From Bombyx mori (taxonomy: Eukaryota > Arthropoda > Insecta > Lepidoptera > Bombycidae), in NCBI RefSeq assembly GCF_030269925.1, contig NC_085135.1, forward strand, positions 5,952,753 through 6,016,752: DNA of 64,000 nucleotides, read 5' to 3'. A program made the translations under genes and the position numbers. The notes under the pieces were generated by a model. The model saw only the letters and a program-made list of their open reading frames with translations. It was not told the origin of the DNA and made no database searches. Numbering within the stretch: position 1 is the stretch's first letter; each line of letters starts with the position of its first letter. Positions 42,466 through 52,862 of the stretch are shown here, in pieces.

Positions 42466-42677
42466 CCCACAGACACAGCCCACTGAGTTTCTCGCCGGAT
42501 CTTCTCAGTGGGTCGCGTTTCCGATCCGGTGGTAGATTCTGCGAAGCACTGCTCTTGCTAGGGTCAGTGTTAGCAACTCTCCGGTTGAGCCCCGCGAGCT
42601 CACCTACAAACGTTAGGGTGAAGCTGAAATAGCCTCTCAAGGCTATCAGCATAGGTAGGAAAAAAAAAAGAAAAAAA

Positions 42678-42823
42678 ATCCTTAGCTCAGAAGCGAGCGA
42701 GTCACCGTATCAGACAGAACGCTCCTGCGTAATATACGCTCTGAGTTAACATTTCTGGTTTTATTGACTTACGAAGACCACCCGCTTACCATGTCGCTAC
42801 CCGAAAGTGGAAATACTCCAACA
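42678..42823 (+). repeat. LTR-A end plus Gypsy-A leader and first gag codons
   Basis: ATCCTTAGCTCAGAAGCGAG to GAGTTAACA (42751) is the end of LTR-A; it is followed by the leader and the start of gag up to CCAACAT, where the sequence changes to hAT DNA at the start of duplication unit 2. A leader after the second LTR means a further Gypsy-A copy once followed. Confidence 0.8.
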
Positions 42824-43002
42824 TATCTACTACGATATTATATCAGCGTATCGTTTCAAATCTCAAATATCATGAATCGAGAAAATCTACTAGCATCCAT
42901 CAATACATAGATTCAGAAAATATATAGATTCAATATCCGATATTGATCCTCGATATATAGATACGATTCGATACGCGGCAAAACCGATATTACCCACTCC
43001 TA
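42824..43002. mobile_element. hAT element, right-hand remnant
   Basis: Identical in plan to ~15613-15791, ending with the CCCACTCCTA terminal repeat and GACTGAAT target sequence at 43003-43010. The left part is missing because the duplication began inside the element. Confidence 0.85.
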
Positions 43003-43010
43003 GACTGAAT

Positions 43011-45617
43011 GCGCGAGCGCGTACGGAATGGCAGCGCGATCATATCGAGTACTTGTGGGTTACGGTGGACGGGCGAACAATAGGCTCGGAGCATAACTTG
43101 CATATAGCGCTGGCTTACATGGCGCCAGACCGAGCGTTCCCTTCTCGTATAAATAGCTGCCGACAATTGGTGTCTGATGTTGCCGTGTCGCTAAGGGACG
43201 ATTTGTTCGTATTGGCTGGGGATTTTAATTTGTTTTATATTGTATGGGGACCTTCTGGGCCGACACATTTGAGAAAGGGTTCCATTGAATTGCAGAATGC
43301 TGGAATTGATTTAGTAAACCAGTCCTACTTCCTTGGTCTGCATCAATACAATACTTATCTAAATAACGCGGGTAATACTTTGGATCTTTTCTTTTGTAAT
43401 TTTAATGTGGAGGTTGCTAAATCGGCATTTCCATTGGTTAAGGAGGATATACAACACACCACTCTAGTTATTAAGGCGACTGACATACAAGTTAAACCCT
43501 TGAAAAAGTGCTCTAGAAAGAAATATATGTTTAGAAAAGCAGATTTCGAAGTCATTACAGATGAGATACGTATGGTCGACTGGGCTAGCTTAATGGCATC
43601 AGGCACAGTTGATGAGGCTGTTGACGTTTTTTACTCTATTTTGTATCGCATAATTAACCAATTTATACCAGTTATAGATACAAGCAATGCACCGGACGTC
43701 TTATCCGTTAGGCCACGACGACAAAATGTGGTATGATCGTGCCCTCATTAACTTGCTTAGAGAAAAACAGAAAGCTCATCGGCGGTGGAAACGTTATAAG
43801 AATCCATTGGATTACGATACGTTTTCAATGGTCAGAGGGAGAATGAAGGTGATGCAAAATGCCTGTTATCTTAAATATTTAGCACACTGCCAAAAAATCA
43901 TTAAATGTAACCCTAAAATGCTGTGGTCATACGTTAACTCTAAACGTAAATGTAATACAGGATATCCAGGTATAATGACGTTAGACGACAAGCAGTTAAC
44001 GGGTAGCGACGACATTTGTGCAGCTTTTAATTGTTACTTTAAGAGTATGTTTGCTCGGCCAACTTGTTCTAGTTCTGTGGCGGGTCAGGCATATACCGGA
44101 GTAGACTCTAATAACTTCGCAGGCACTTTCTCAGTCACGCAAAAGACAGTTTTTAAGATACTTTCAAAGGTAGATATTAAAAAAGGCGCCGGTGGCGACC
44201 TAATTCCGCCATTTTTTGTGCTAAAATGTGCTGGGCCACTGTCCATCCCCCTGTGCATTATCTTCAACCGATCAGTTTCTGAGGGAGTTTTTCCTGCAAA
44301 ATGGAAAGAGGCTAGTATAGTTCCTCTCCACAAAAAAGGTACTAAATGCAAAATAGAGAATTACCGCCCCAATATCGATTTTAAATGTTTTTGCCAAATG
44401 CTTAGAGCGAGTTGTTTACGATGAAGTTTACCCAATGATAATAAAAGGAATACCAGAAGAACAACATGGTTTCGTAAAGGGTAGATCGACAACGTCAAAT
44501 TTAAGCCTGTTTGTTAGCGACGTACATAGAGGCATGGGTTTTCAGTCTCAGGTTGATGTGATATATACAGATTTCGAGAAAGCCTTCGACCGCGTTGATC
44601 ATATCATACTACTGCAAAAACTCCAACAGCTTGGTATACACGTGGATCTATACAGGTGGGTAAAATCATATATTTTAAATCGTAAACAAGCGGTGGTTAT
44701 TGGTGGCAATCATTCGGATTTTGTATCGATCCCTTCTGGTGTGCCGCAGGGTTCCCTTCTCGGACCTTTATTTTATATAGCTTACATAAGTGACATCGGA
44801 TTATGCTTTAGACATGCTCAGCATTTATTATATGCCGATGACACTAAAATCTATATGAAGGTTAATACAATTGAGGATTGCATTAAACTGCAGGAAGATC
44901 TAGACAGACTATCACTATATTACATAACTAACCGTATCACAGTCAATGTTGCAAAATGTGCACATATTCAATTCACTAGACGTAAGTCTGAATAAAGTTT
45001 ATTCTGTAAAAGATTTGGGGGTTTATCTTGATTCAAAACTTACATTTAATAGTCACTGTGAATATATAGTTAATAAGGCTTACAAAAACTTAGGTTTCAT
45101 AATAAGAGTAACGCGCGATTTCACTGACATTTCTTGCATAAAAGTGCTTTACTATGCTTATATCAGAAGTATTCTCGAATACTGCAGTACTGTTTGGAAT
45201 CCACAATACGTGACGCACGAGCATTCCCTTGAGCGTCTCCAAATTAAATTTGTAAAATATTTGAATTTCAAAAGCAAATTAAAAATTAATGGCTACACTG
45301 AGTCATGCCAAAAACACAGCCTCATAACTCTGGCTGAGAGACGTGAGATGCAAGACATGGCTGTATTTCATGATATATGTTCTGGAAAGCTAGATTGTGT
45401 TGAACTGTCAAATAGAATACTCAACTTGAATGCCCCTGGTAAAAGAACTCGTCACACGCATCTTTTTCATATACCGTTAGAGCGCACTAACTACGCGGCT
45501 AATGATATGTCTATTAGATTACCTAAGACCTACAATAAGTTTTATTCAGATATTGATATCTTTACAACATCCAAAACTACGTTCAAAACTGCAGTTCATA
45601 AGCTTAAGTTAAGTTAA
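43011..45617 (+). pseudogene. CR1-clade ORF2, duplicate copy
   Basis: It matches 15800-18801 without the full SINE. It contains the endonuclease (VLAGDFNLFYIVWG), the RT (DFEKAFDRVDHI, GVPQGSLLGPL, LLYADDTKIYM) and the C-terminal domain. It shares the two frameshifts near 44370 and 44980 with unit 1, so they predate the duplication. A SINE remnant (43686-43722) adds another break. The 3' UTR runs to 46038 and ends in AAATAAAT repeats. Very few substitutions separate the two copies (for example I/V, D/N and C/R changes). Confidence 0.87.
43686..43722 (-). mobile_element. SINE scar (tRNA-like head only)
   Basis: ATGCACCGGACGTCTTATCC to ACGACGAC equals 16871-16906, the 5' head of the SINE. The other 395 bp (16476-16870) are absent. 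It is a deletion scar, not a pre-insertion site. Confidence 0.85.
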
Positions 45618-46038
45618 GCTAAAGGTTTGCTATTGTTTGAATCTTTAAAATATTTACAATTTGAAAAATTATAATCTTTAAAGTATTTTGGGTGTTCTAC
45701 AATTAACAATCAACGTTCATAATCAATGCGAGCGTCCTTGTAAACCAACCACTTTATGCACTCACACGCACTTACACGCACACACATCGACACAACACAA
45801 TCAGATTCAAACTTATTCTGCAAGTTATCATTCGACAAAATTTATCTACCTATTTAATTGCCTTACCTTTACCTTAGTTGGACTACCTGTGTTCATTAAT
45901 CATGTTAACATTTTTTGGAAACATAATGTGTTTCTTTAATTGGCTCATGTTTGTGAAAACATCCTCTGTACCCTGTGTCTAGTTAAGTGCTGTTGAAACA
46001 TTGTTGATTAAATAAATAAATAAAAATAAATAAATAAA

Positions 46039-46850
46039 TTAATTTGTAAATATATTTTATGTAATTACTATTCTGGGCCCAAAGGGATAAATATGTTTAT
46101 TGTTTTATGATAATTAATAATTAGTTCTACTATTTACCGCAAGGGCTCTGTACTGTAGATTAGTTTAAGTACTGGTGTCGGATAAGTGAACTACGTTGTG
46201 TTTGCTGTATGTTCTCGGAGCTAATAGTTCTACTATGCACCGCTAGAGGACTCTCTAAAATAATATAAAGATTTGGGGGTTAAAATATTAAGGTGTTTTA
46301 TGTAGGACTATATTGCACAATACCGTACTGCACAACACTGTACAACAAAAATATCGCACAACACTGCACGATATAAATATTGTACTGTTTTTTACAATTG
46401 CTACAGATCCATCGGTGTTCAATTTTCGGCCTTTTATAATTAATGTGGTAGATTTGTTGTTTCAATAATTAATTTATAAATATGCTACATATATAATTAT
46501 TATTTCGGGCTCAAGGGGATGATATATTTATTGTATGATCTATACTAATATTATAAAGAGGAAAGATTTGTTTGTTTGTTTGTTTCGAATAGGCTCCGAA
46601 ACTACTGGACCGATTTGAAAAATTATTTTTCCATTAGAAGCCGATATTGTCCCTGTGTGTTTTAATGTTTCCGAAGCGAAGCGAGGGCGGGTCGCTAGTA
46701 ATTAATAATTATTTATTAATTAGTTTAACCAGTAGTGTCGGATAGGTGAGCTACGTGGTGTTTGCTGTTTGATGTTCTCAGAGCTAATAGTTCTAAGATA
46801 AATAATTGGGGGTTAATATATTAAGGTGCTTTGTGCAGGACTGTATTGTA
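46039..46850. repeat. ~480-bp AT-rich repeat, duplicate copy
   Basis: Counterpart of 19223-20040, with the same landmarks and the same Helitron position. Nearby 46851-47121 is AT-rich with no feature. Confidence 0.72.
46539..46698 (+). mobile_element. Short Helitron (Lep1-like), duplicate copy
   Basis: Same TC...CTAG ends and A/T insertion site as 19724-19886, but one fewer TTTG repeat (four instead of five). Confidence 0.72.
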
Positions 46851-47121
46851 GAATACTATGTATATATATAATATAATTTTAGCATCAGAAGTGGAATGTT
46901 ATAAAAAAAGAAATTATGAAGTTAACGAACGATCCGTATAATTACAACTCAAATCATAAAATCTAACCTATACAAGTACAATCAACACGATTATTACTAA
47001 ACCAATTACTGCAAACTTCTTTAATCAATTTACAAAAATAATAACGAAATAGCTTACGTGACCTTGCTAGCAACCAACACTGATTATCGCAAGTCGTCCG
47101 TGCACTGCGAGTGTAACGAGC

Positions 47122-47448
47122 TTTTTTTTTTTTTTTCCTACCTAAGCTGATAGCCCTAGCGGCTATGTCAGCGTAACCCTAACTTTAGTAGGTGAGCTCA
47201 CGGGGCTCAAACCTGACGATGTTGCTAGCACGAACCCTGGCAAGAGCCGTGCTTCGCAGAATCTACCACCGGATCGGAAACGCGACCCACTGAGAAGATC
47301 CGGCGAGAAACTCAGTGGGCTGTGTCTGAGAGTTAATTTACTCGTCGAGCCCTTCGTCGCAAGCGACGGGTTCGACGAGAACGGTGACCGGTGCTTGAAG
47401 TACCTAAAAGCACCGTTAGTGGATCGGGAGGATCCGAGATGACGTGTT
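47122..47448 (-). mobile_element. LINE 3' fragment, duplicate of 20310-20636
   Basis: Same T-run, same 3' sequence and same GTAACGAGC target duplication (47113-47121 and 47449-47457). Confidence 0.82.
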
Positions 47449-47725
47449 GTAACGAGCAGAATGTGCGGAATTATTTAAGTACCCTCCTTATATAGGTTTG
47501 CCGAGTATTCGATGACTTTTTTTTCTTTTTCCTACCTATGCTGATAGCCTTGAGAGGCTATTTCAGCTTCACTCTAACGTGTGTAGGTGAGCTCACGGGG
47601 CTCAAACCGGAGAGTTGCTAACACTGACCCTAGCAAGAGCAGTGCTTCGCAGAATCTACCACCGGATCGGAAACGCGACCCACTGAGAAGATCCGGCGAG
47701 AAACTCAGTGGGCTGTGTCTAGGGG

Positions 47726-50608
47726 TTAATTCGCTCGTCGAGCCCTTCGTCGCAAGCGACGGGTTCGACGAGGACGGTGACCGGTGCTTGTGGTGCCTAA
47801 AAGCACCGTTAATGGATCGGGAGGATCCGTAATGACGTGCTTTGGGCGACGTCGACTATTTACCATTCGGTCTACAGGATCGGGTATGTAGTTTCCAGCG
47901 GCCACGACAAGAGGGTTCACATGTCGTGCCGCCTTCTCGAAATGGCGCAATGATGCCGACTGTAGATACTTACTGACAGAGTCGAGCTCCAGGTCATCGT
48001 GGAGATCCACGTTCCTCAGGAACCATGGTGCTCCGACGGCTATCCTGCAGAATCGGGATTGAATAACCTGAAGGGGCTTCAAGTTGGTGCGGGCTGCGTG
48101 AGCGAACACTACGCTTGCATACGTCATAACGGGGCGTATGCAAGTTTTGTAGAGAGTTACCTTATTACGGAGGGACAGTTTGCTTCGCTTGCAAAGCATA
48201 GGATAGAGACGTCCTAATATGAAGGCGGCACGGTCGCGTACCGTTTTAATATGGGGACGGAATGTCATCCCTCTGTCGAGGGTGACGCCTAGGTATTTGA
48301 CCTGCGAGGCCCACGGTATGGGCTGGCCAAAGAGAGTGACGGGGCTAACGGCGGAGGTGTTTGCGCGCCTATTAGGGAGTGGGATGCTCGAAGTGGTATT
48401 CGGAGGGCGACCCCTTTTGAAGAGCACCGCTGTGCTTTTCGTGGGGTTGATGTCGATGCGCCACTTCCGGAACCACTGTCCCATGGTGGCTACTGCGATC
48501 TGGAGTCGCCGATGAAGCAGCGACATCTTCCTACACGAGTAGTAGATAGCCGTGTCATCGGCGAAGAGCGCTAGATGGGTCTCCGGAGACCGGGGTATAT
48601 CATTGATATACAAACTAAATAATAACGGGGAGAGCGCGGAGCCTTGCGGGACTCCGGCAGTCAGATGACGGGGGCGAGAGCGAGTTCCCTCTACTCGATA
48701 TCGAAACAAACGGTTCGACAAGAAGTCTCGTATGATGAGCACGAGTCTGTCTGGCACTCCCATGTTGTACAGTTTGTAGATCAAACCGTTATGCCAGACT
48801 TTGTCGAACGCCTTCGCGATATCGAAAAAGAGGGCGCCGGTCGGGATTTGTTTACGCCTATTTAGCCCTATTAAGATGTGCTCCGTGAGGCAGTGCACTT
48901 GTTGTACGCACGAGTGCTTAGCGCGGAATCCAAACTGCTCGTCTATTAGAATTTTATTCGCGGTAACGAAGTCCTAGAGGCGTTTCCGAAGGAGCCGTTC
49001 GTAAATTTTGCCTATCGTCGGGAGGAGACTAATCGGACGGTAACTAGCGGTTTCGTTTTTCGGTTTGCCCGGCTTATGTATACCGATAACGTCCGCTTCT
49101 TTCCACACCGCGGGAAAGATGCAGTGCGTCATAGCGGCATTTAAAATGGTAGCCAACATTGCTATCAGTTGGACTGGTAAGAGTTTAAGCGCGCGGTTAC
49201 GGATGCCGTCGGAGCCGGGTGCCTTCTTAGGTTGGAGGTTGTGGATCGCTTCTCTAACTTCGTCAGTGGTAATGGGGGGTAACGCGTCCGAGGGCGGTAG
49301 GGATGCTCTGCGCTCGACCTCCCTGTCGACTAACTCGGTGTGTTCGGGGTCCGCGTATTGAGTGCTGGTGGTGCACTGCTCTTGCAGTGCATCGGCCAGC
49401 AGCTCAGCCTTATCATCGTCATCGAAAGCCGGTGGTTGGCCTGAAGGGCGTACGAGGGGAGGCATAGTAGCGGTAGTTTCGGATTTGAGAGTCCTAGCTA
49501 GTCGCCAGTATGCTTGGTGGGAGGGCGCGAGTTGTTCTAAATAACTATGCCAATTTTCGTTACGGGCGTCGCTTAGGCGGGAGTGGACTTCGCGTTGTAG
49601 ACGACGCATCCGAATCCGGTTTGAATGCGTGGGAAGACGATCGTAGGCCCGGATTGCCGCGTTCCTAACTCTTAAGAGGTTCCTAAGTTCGGGGGACAGT
49701 CTGATGCGGTGGAAGCTATCCTCCACATCGACTTCTTTAGAAGATCTAATGATCGCGGAAGAGATGTGATCGGTAATGATGTTTATGGATTCGACGGTGT
49801 CCTCGGGGGATAGATTCGAATCCGGGCCGTAAGGGAGGATTGGCGGAGCGGCTTCGGCTAAGCACGTGCCCAGCTTATTCCAATCCACCATGGTCCTCGT
49901 AACAGTGACTGGGTTGTGAGGGCGACCGAGCTGCATAACGACAGGTCGGTGGTCTGAGTCGAGCTCTGACAGTGCTTCGATGGAATGCAAGCGCAGAGTT
50001 ATGTTTCTAAGCAATGCCAGGTCTATAGTGCTCGGACGGAGTGCGATGTTATACGGATAACATGTTGGAGTTGGGGGGCCGACTACTTCGAAAGTGAGGT
50101 CGTCTATAAACGCGTCGAGACGCCTACCGTTGACGTTAGTACGATGGCAGTTCCACCTAGTGTGGTGGCAATTTAAATCGCCTGCCAGGATGACAGAGTC
50201 TCCCATGCCGAACAGTGACTCGATGTCACTGCTCAGGAGGGGCTTGTCCGGGGGGAGATAAACGGATGCGATGACGAACGGCTGGTGTCCCGTCAGCGAG
50301 ATACGGCACACTGACGCCTCGATATGTGAGAGCGAGGGAGTATCGAGAGGGACAACGTGCAGGGCCCGCCTATAGTAAATGGCAGTCCCGCCTTTGGAGG
50401 CGGTGAGTCTGTCATTCCTAACCATGACGTAATTCGCAACTTTCGGGTCACGACGCGAGGGCTTCAGGCAGGTCTCCTGCACTAAAAGAATATCTATTAG
50501 GTTGTCGCGGAGGAATTCGTATATTTGATCGCGTTGCCGCGCGAGTCCGTTAGCATTGTAGAATGCCAACTTAAGGGAATAAAGTTTTTCTCTACCGTTT
50601 CGCGCCAT
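47726..50608 (-). pseudogene. LINE-J copy E ORF2, one nonsense codon
   Basis: Full-length frame from ATG 50608 to stop 47726, but a TAG at 48974-48976 replaces the Trp codon in the KRLWDFV segment of the RT. The truncated 544-residue product would retain the endonuclease and lose the RT active site. Apart from this the RT (FADD) and the C-terminus are intact. Sequence in the 3' part is of the A/C type. Confidence 0.9.
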
Positions 50609-50628
50609 TGATAACCGGTAAAGATTTA

Positions 50629-52229
50629 AAGCGTACGGGATACGGACTCATAGACGTCCATGTGATCGAAAGCGGCCGCAAGCCGCTGTTCGGGGGTTAC
50701 CGACCTACGGATAGCATCTGCGAACGATCGCAGACGGTCAAAGTTTACCGCGGTGACGAAGTCGCGCACGAGCGCGAAGTCGTTGACGGCTGAGGGTTGC
50801 GGGGGCGGTACCCGGCCGCGGTGCGAGGTGCGAGCAGGGGCTGAGGCGCGGGACGTGTCGCAGGTGGGGGCTGGGGTACGTTTTGTGTTCCCTCCTTCGT
50901 ATACGGCAGCGGTTTTTTCCACGCCGAGACGGTGGGAACCGCAGCCGGTACGAAGGCTGGTTTCGGCACTGAAGGCGCCGAAGTCTTTGGGTCGACGGTT
51001 CGGGGGGCTGGGTGGTTCGGGCGTTTACGCGGAGCCCTAGGACATCCGCGGTAGTTTGCCGGGTGCCCTTGCTTAAGGCATAGGACACAGCTTGGGGGTT
51101 CCGTCGCGGTTTCCCTAACACGCGAACATTCTGTGGTTGCGTGATCGCCGAGGCATTTCACGCAGCGGGGGCGCGCGTGGCAATTACGCGCTGAGTGGCC
51201 ATAGAGCTGGCACCTGTGGCACTGCCCGGGAGTACCACGTTTATGGGGGGCTTCAATGGTGACCCCGGAGAGGCCGCATATCGTTTTGAGACATGAGATT
51301 CTTTTCTTTGCCTCCGGGGTTGATTCTAGCGCGACGAGAATCATATTGTACGGCTGTCTGCCGCGTCCGCTGTGCATCCGGTGCACACTAATTATTGGGA
51401 GGGACTGACCGATCAGATCCTCCTTTACGTAGTCTATGTCGAGTTCCTTGGGGACTCCACGTATCACTACGCGGAGTTCGCGGTCCTCCTGAAGAGCATA
51501 GGTGTGATAACCTATGTTCTCCTTTCGGAGGTAAGCAGAGAGGGCCCTATGGTCGCCCGGCGTTGCGACCTTAATCTGAATCCCATGCGCGACGTTACGC
51601 GCATGGGTATAATTAATTTTGTTGGCCTGAAGGGCCTGGGATACGCGATTCCACGCTGACTTCTCCTGGAGTATCAGCGGGGGCGGGACAACTGTTTTAG
51701 GCGCGGGCGCGGGTTTTGGGCGCGGCGGTGGGATTACGCGGCGGGCGGAGTCCGACTCCGGCGTTACGACTACCTGCGGTCGGGAGGCGGTCGCGGACTT
51801 GGTTTGCTTCGTCATGGAGCTCCGGGACTCCACGACGCGAGTACGCTTTTTACCGCGCGTTACAGTTTGGAACCCATCCGAGGTTCCGGGTTGAGGGCTA
51901 GTCGCGGACTCGAAGTCCATCTCCGATTCGGTATCGGAGCCTGAACTAGACGCTATTGAGGTCGCGACGGACGAAACTGACGTGATTGACGCGGGCGCGG
52001 GGGTAGCGGGGGCGGGGGCGTTAGACGCTACGGCGGCGGCGTGCGTACGTGCGCTTGAACACGGACCGGCGGCGGGGCACGCGAGGCATGCCTGCGAGGC
52101 ATGTTTGGCGACGGCGGCGAGAGATGCGGGGGGAGAATATTTACCAAATGAGGCCCTATAGGCTTCGAATTCGGGCGCGATTGACGGATATTTTTCCTGA
52201 ATGAAGTCGATGAAAAGTTTTTCCTCCAT
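50629..52229 (-). pseudogene. LINE-J copy E ORF1, frameshifted near its C-terminus
   Basis: Open from ATG 52229 through the PRE_C2HC-like domain and all three zinc knuckles, then a frameshift near 50800-50830 in a GC-rich Pro-coding stretch; the original frame resumes (VNDFALVRDFVTAVNF) and ends at 50629. The truncated product would still contain the RNA-binding domains. The two frames overlap between about 50745 and 50920. Confidence 0.85.
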
Positions 52230-52574
52230 CTTTACGTGATTTTCGCCCGAGGGGGGGCGGCCCCGGGACTTAAACACGCGCTCGCCTTGCGGCGAGGCCC
52301 CTGCGTCGGTAACACTAAATTGGCCGAAGCGATTCTAGGAATTTTAGAAATTTTAGTGAATAGAACAAATAGAATAGAATTAGAGTGAATAGAACCACTG
52401 CACAGTTCCCGGGCGGCAATGCCTTGCAATTAGGCGCAGGTACAAATTCCGAGAAACACTTGGGCCACAGATGTGCCACGAACAATGATCTATTATCACC
52501 GGTAGTCACTTCCGACAAAACAATGAGCACGTCCACGCGCGTCGGTTGCTCAAATCGGAATGTGATTCGATGAC

Positions 52575-52750
52575 GATGATTCGGAGGCTCCTTACAATAA
52601 TATATATATGTGTATATTTATATTGTGTTATGTTTTATTTAGATTATATGTAGGGGTATTTGTACTCTACTATATACATATGGTTGGATAAAATTTTTAG
52701 GTAATTATTTGTGTGGTTTATAAATCAATTTCAGGAAGAGTTTATATATA
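52575..52750. other. AT-rich intergenic DNA, duplicate of ~20707-20882
   Basis: GATGATTCGGAGGCTCC and TATATA-rich sequence matching unit 1; no gene seen. Confidence 0.75.
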
Positions 52751-52862
52751 TGTCGACGCGCGGCTTAGATCACAAAGCGCATCCGCACCCTTTGTCAGCG
52801 AGCGCCGCCGGCACACTTTTTTTTTTTTTTTCCTACCTATGCTGATAGCCTTGAGAGGCTAC
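52751..52862. repeat. LTR-A start (52751-52817) followed by a LINE-J tail remnant (minus)
   Basis: TGTCGACGCGCGGC to CCGGCACACT matches 20883-20948. A T-run and CCTACCTATGCTGATAGCCT match the LINE-J 3' end, minus strand, and stop at ~52862. The insertion point is the same as for copy A in unit 1, but only ~45 bp of LINE remain here. Confidence 0.8.

Larger units (their letters stand above)
37621..42677 (+). mobile_element. LINE-J copy D, full length
   Basis: The 5' end ACATTCCGATTTGAGC immediately follows the ATCCTTAGGTCA duplication, and the poly-A is followed by ATCCTTAGCTCA at 42678. The duplications differ by one base. Both ORFs are open. This is the third LINE-J insertion at the same LTR-A site. 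Confidence 0.92.
15613..42826. repeat. Tandem duplication, unit 1
   Basis: Sequence from the middle of the hAT element to just after the second LTR-A leader. Unit 2 begins at ~42824. The offset between matching bases is 27211 up to the SINE and 26816 after it. Shared content: hAT end, CR1 ORF2 with the same frameshifts, CR1 3' UTR, 480-bp repeat, Helitron, small LINE fragment, intergenic AT-rich DNA, and LTR-A start. Units differ by their later insertions. Confidence 0.85.
47517..52564 (-). mobile_element. LINE-J copy E, full length, broken ORFs
   Basis: Minus orientation with 5' end ACATTCCGATTTGAGC at 52564 and an interrupted T-run at 47517. The target duplication ATTCGATGAC is at 47507-47516 and 52565-52574. 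Unit 1 has the empty site (20691-20706), which proves insertion after the duplication. Despite being young, ORF1 has a frameshift and ORF2 a stop. Confidence 0.93.
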
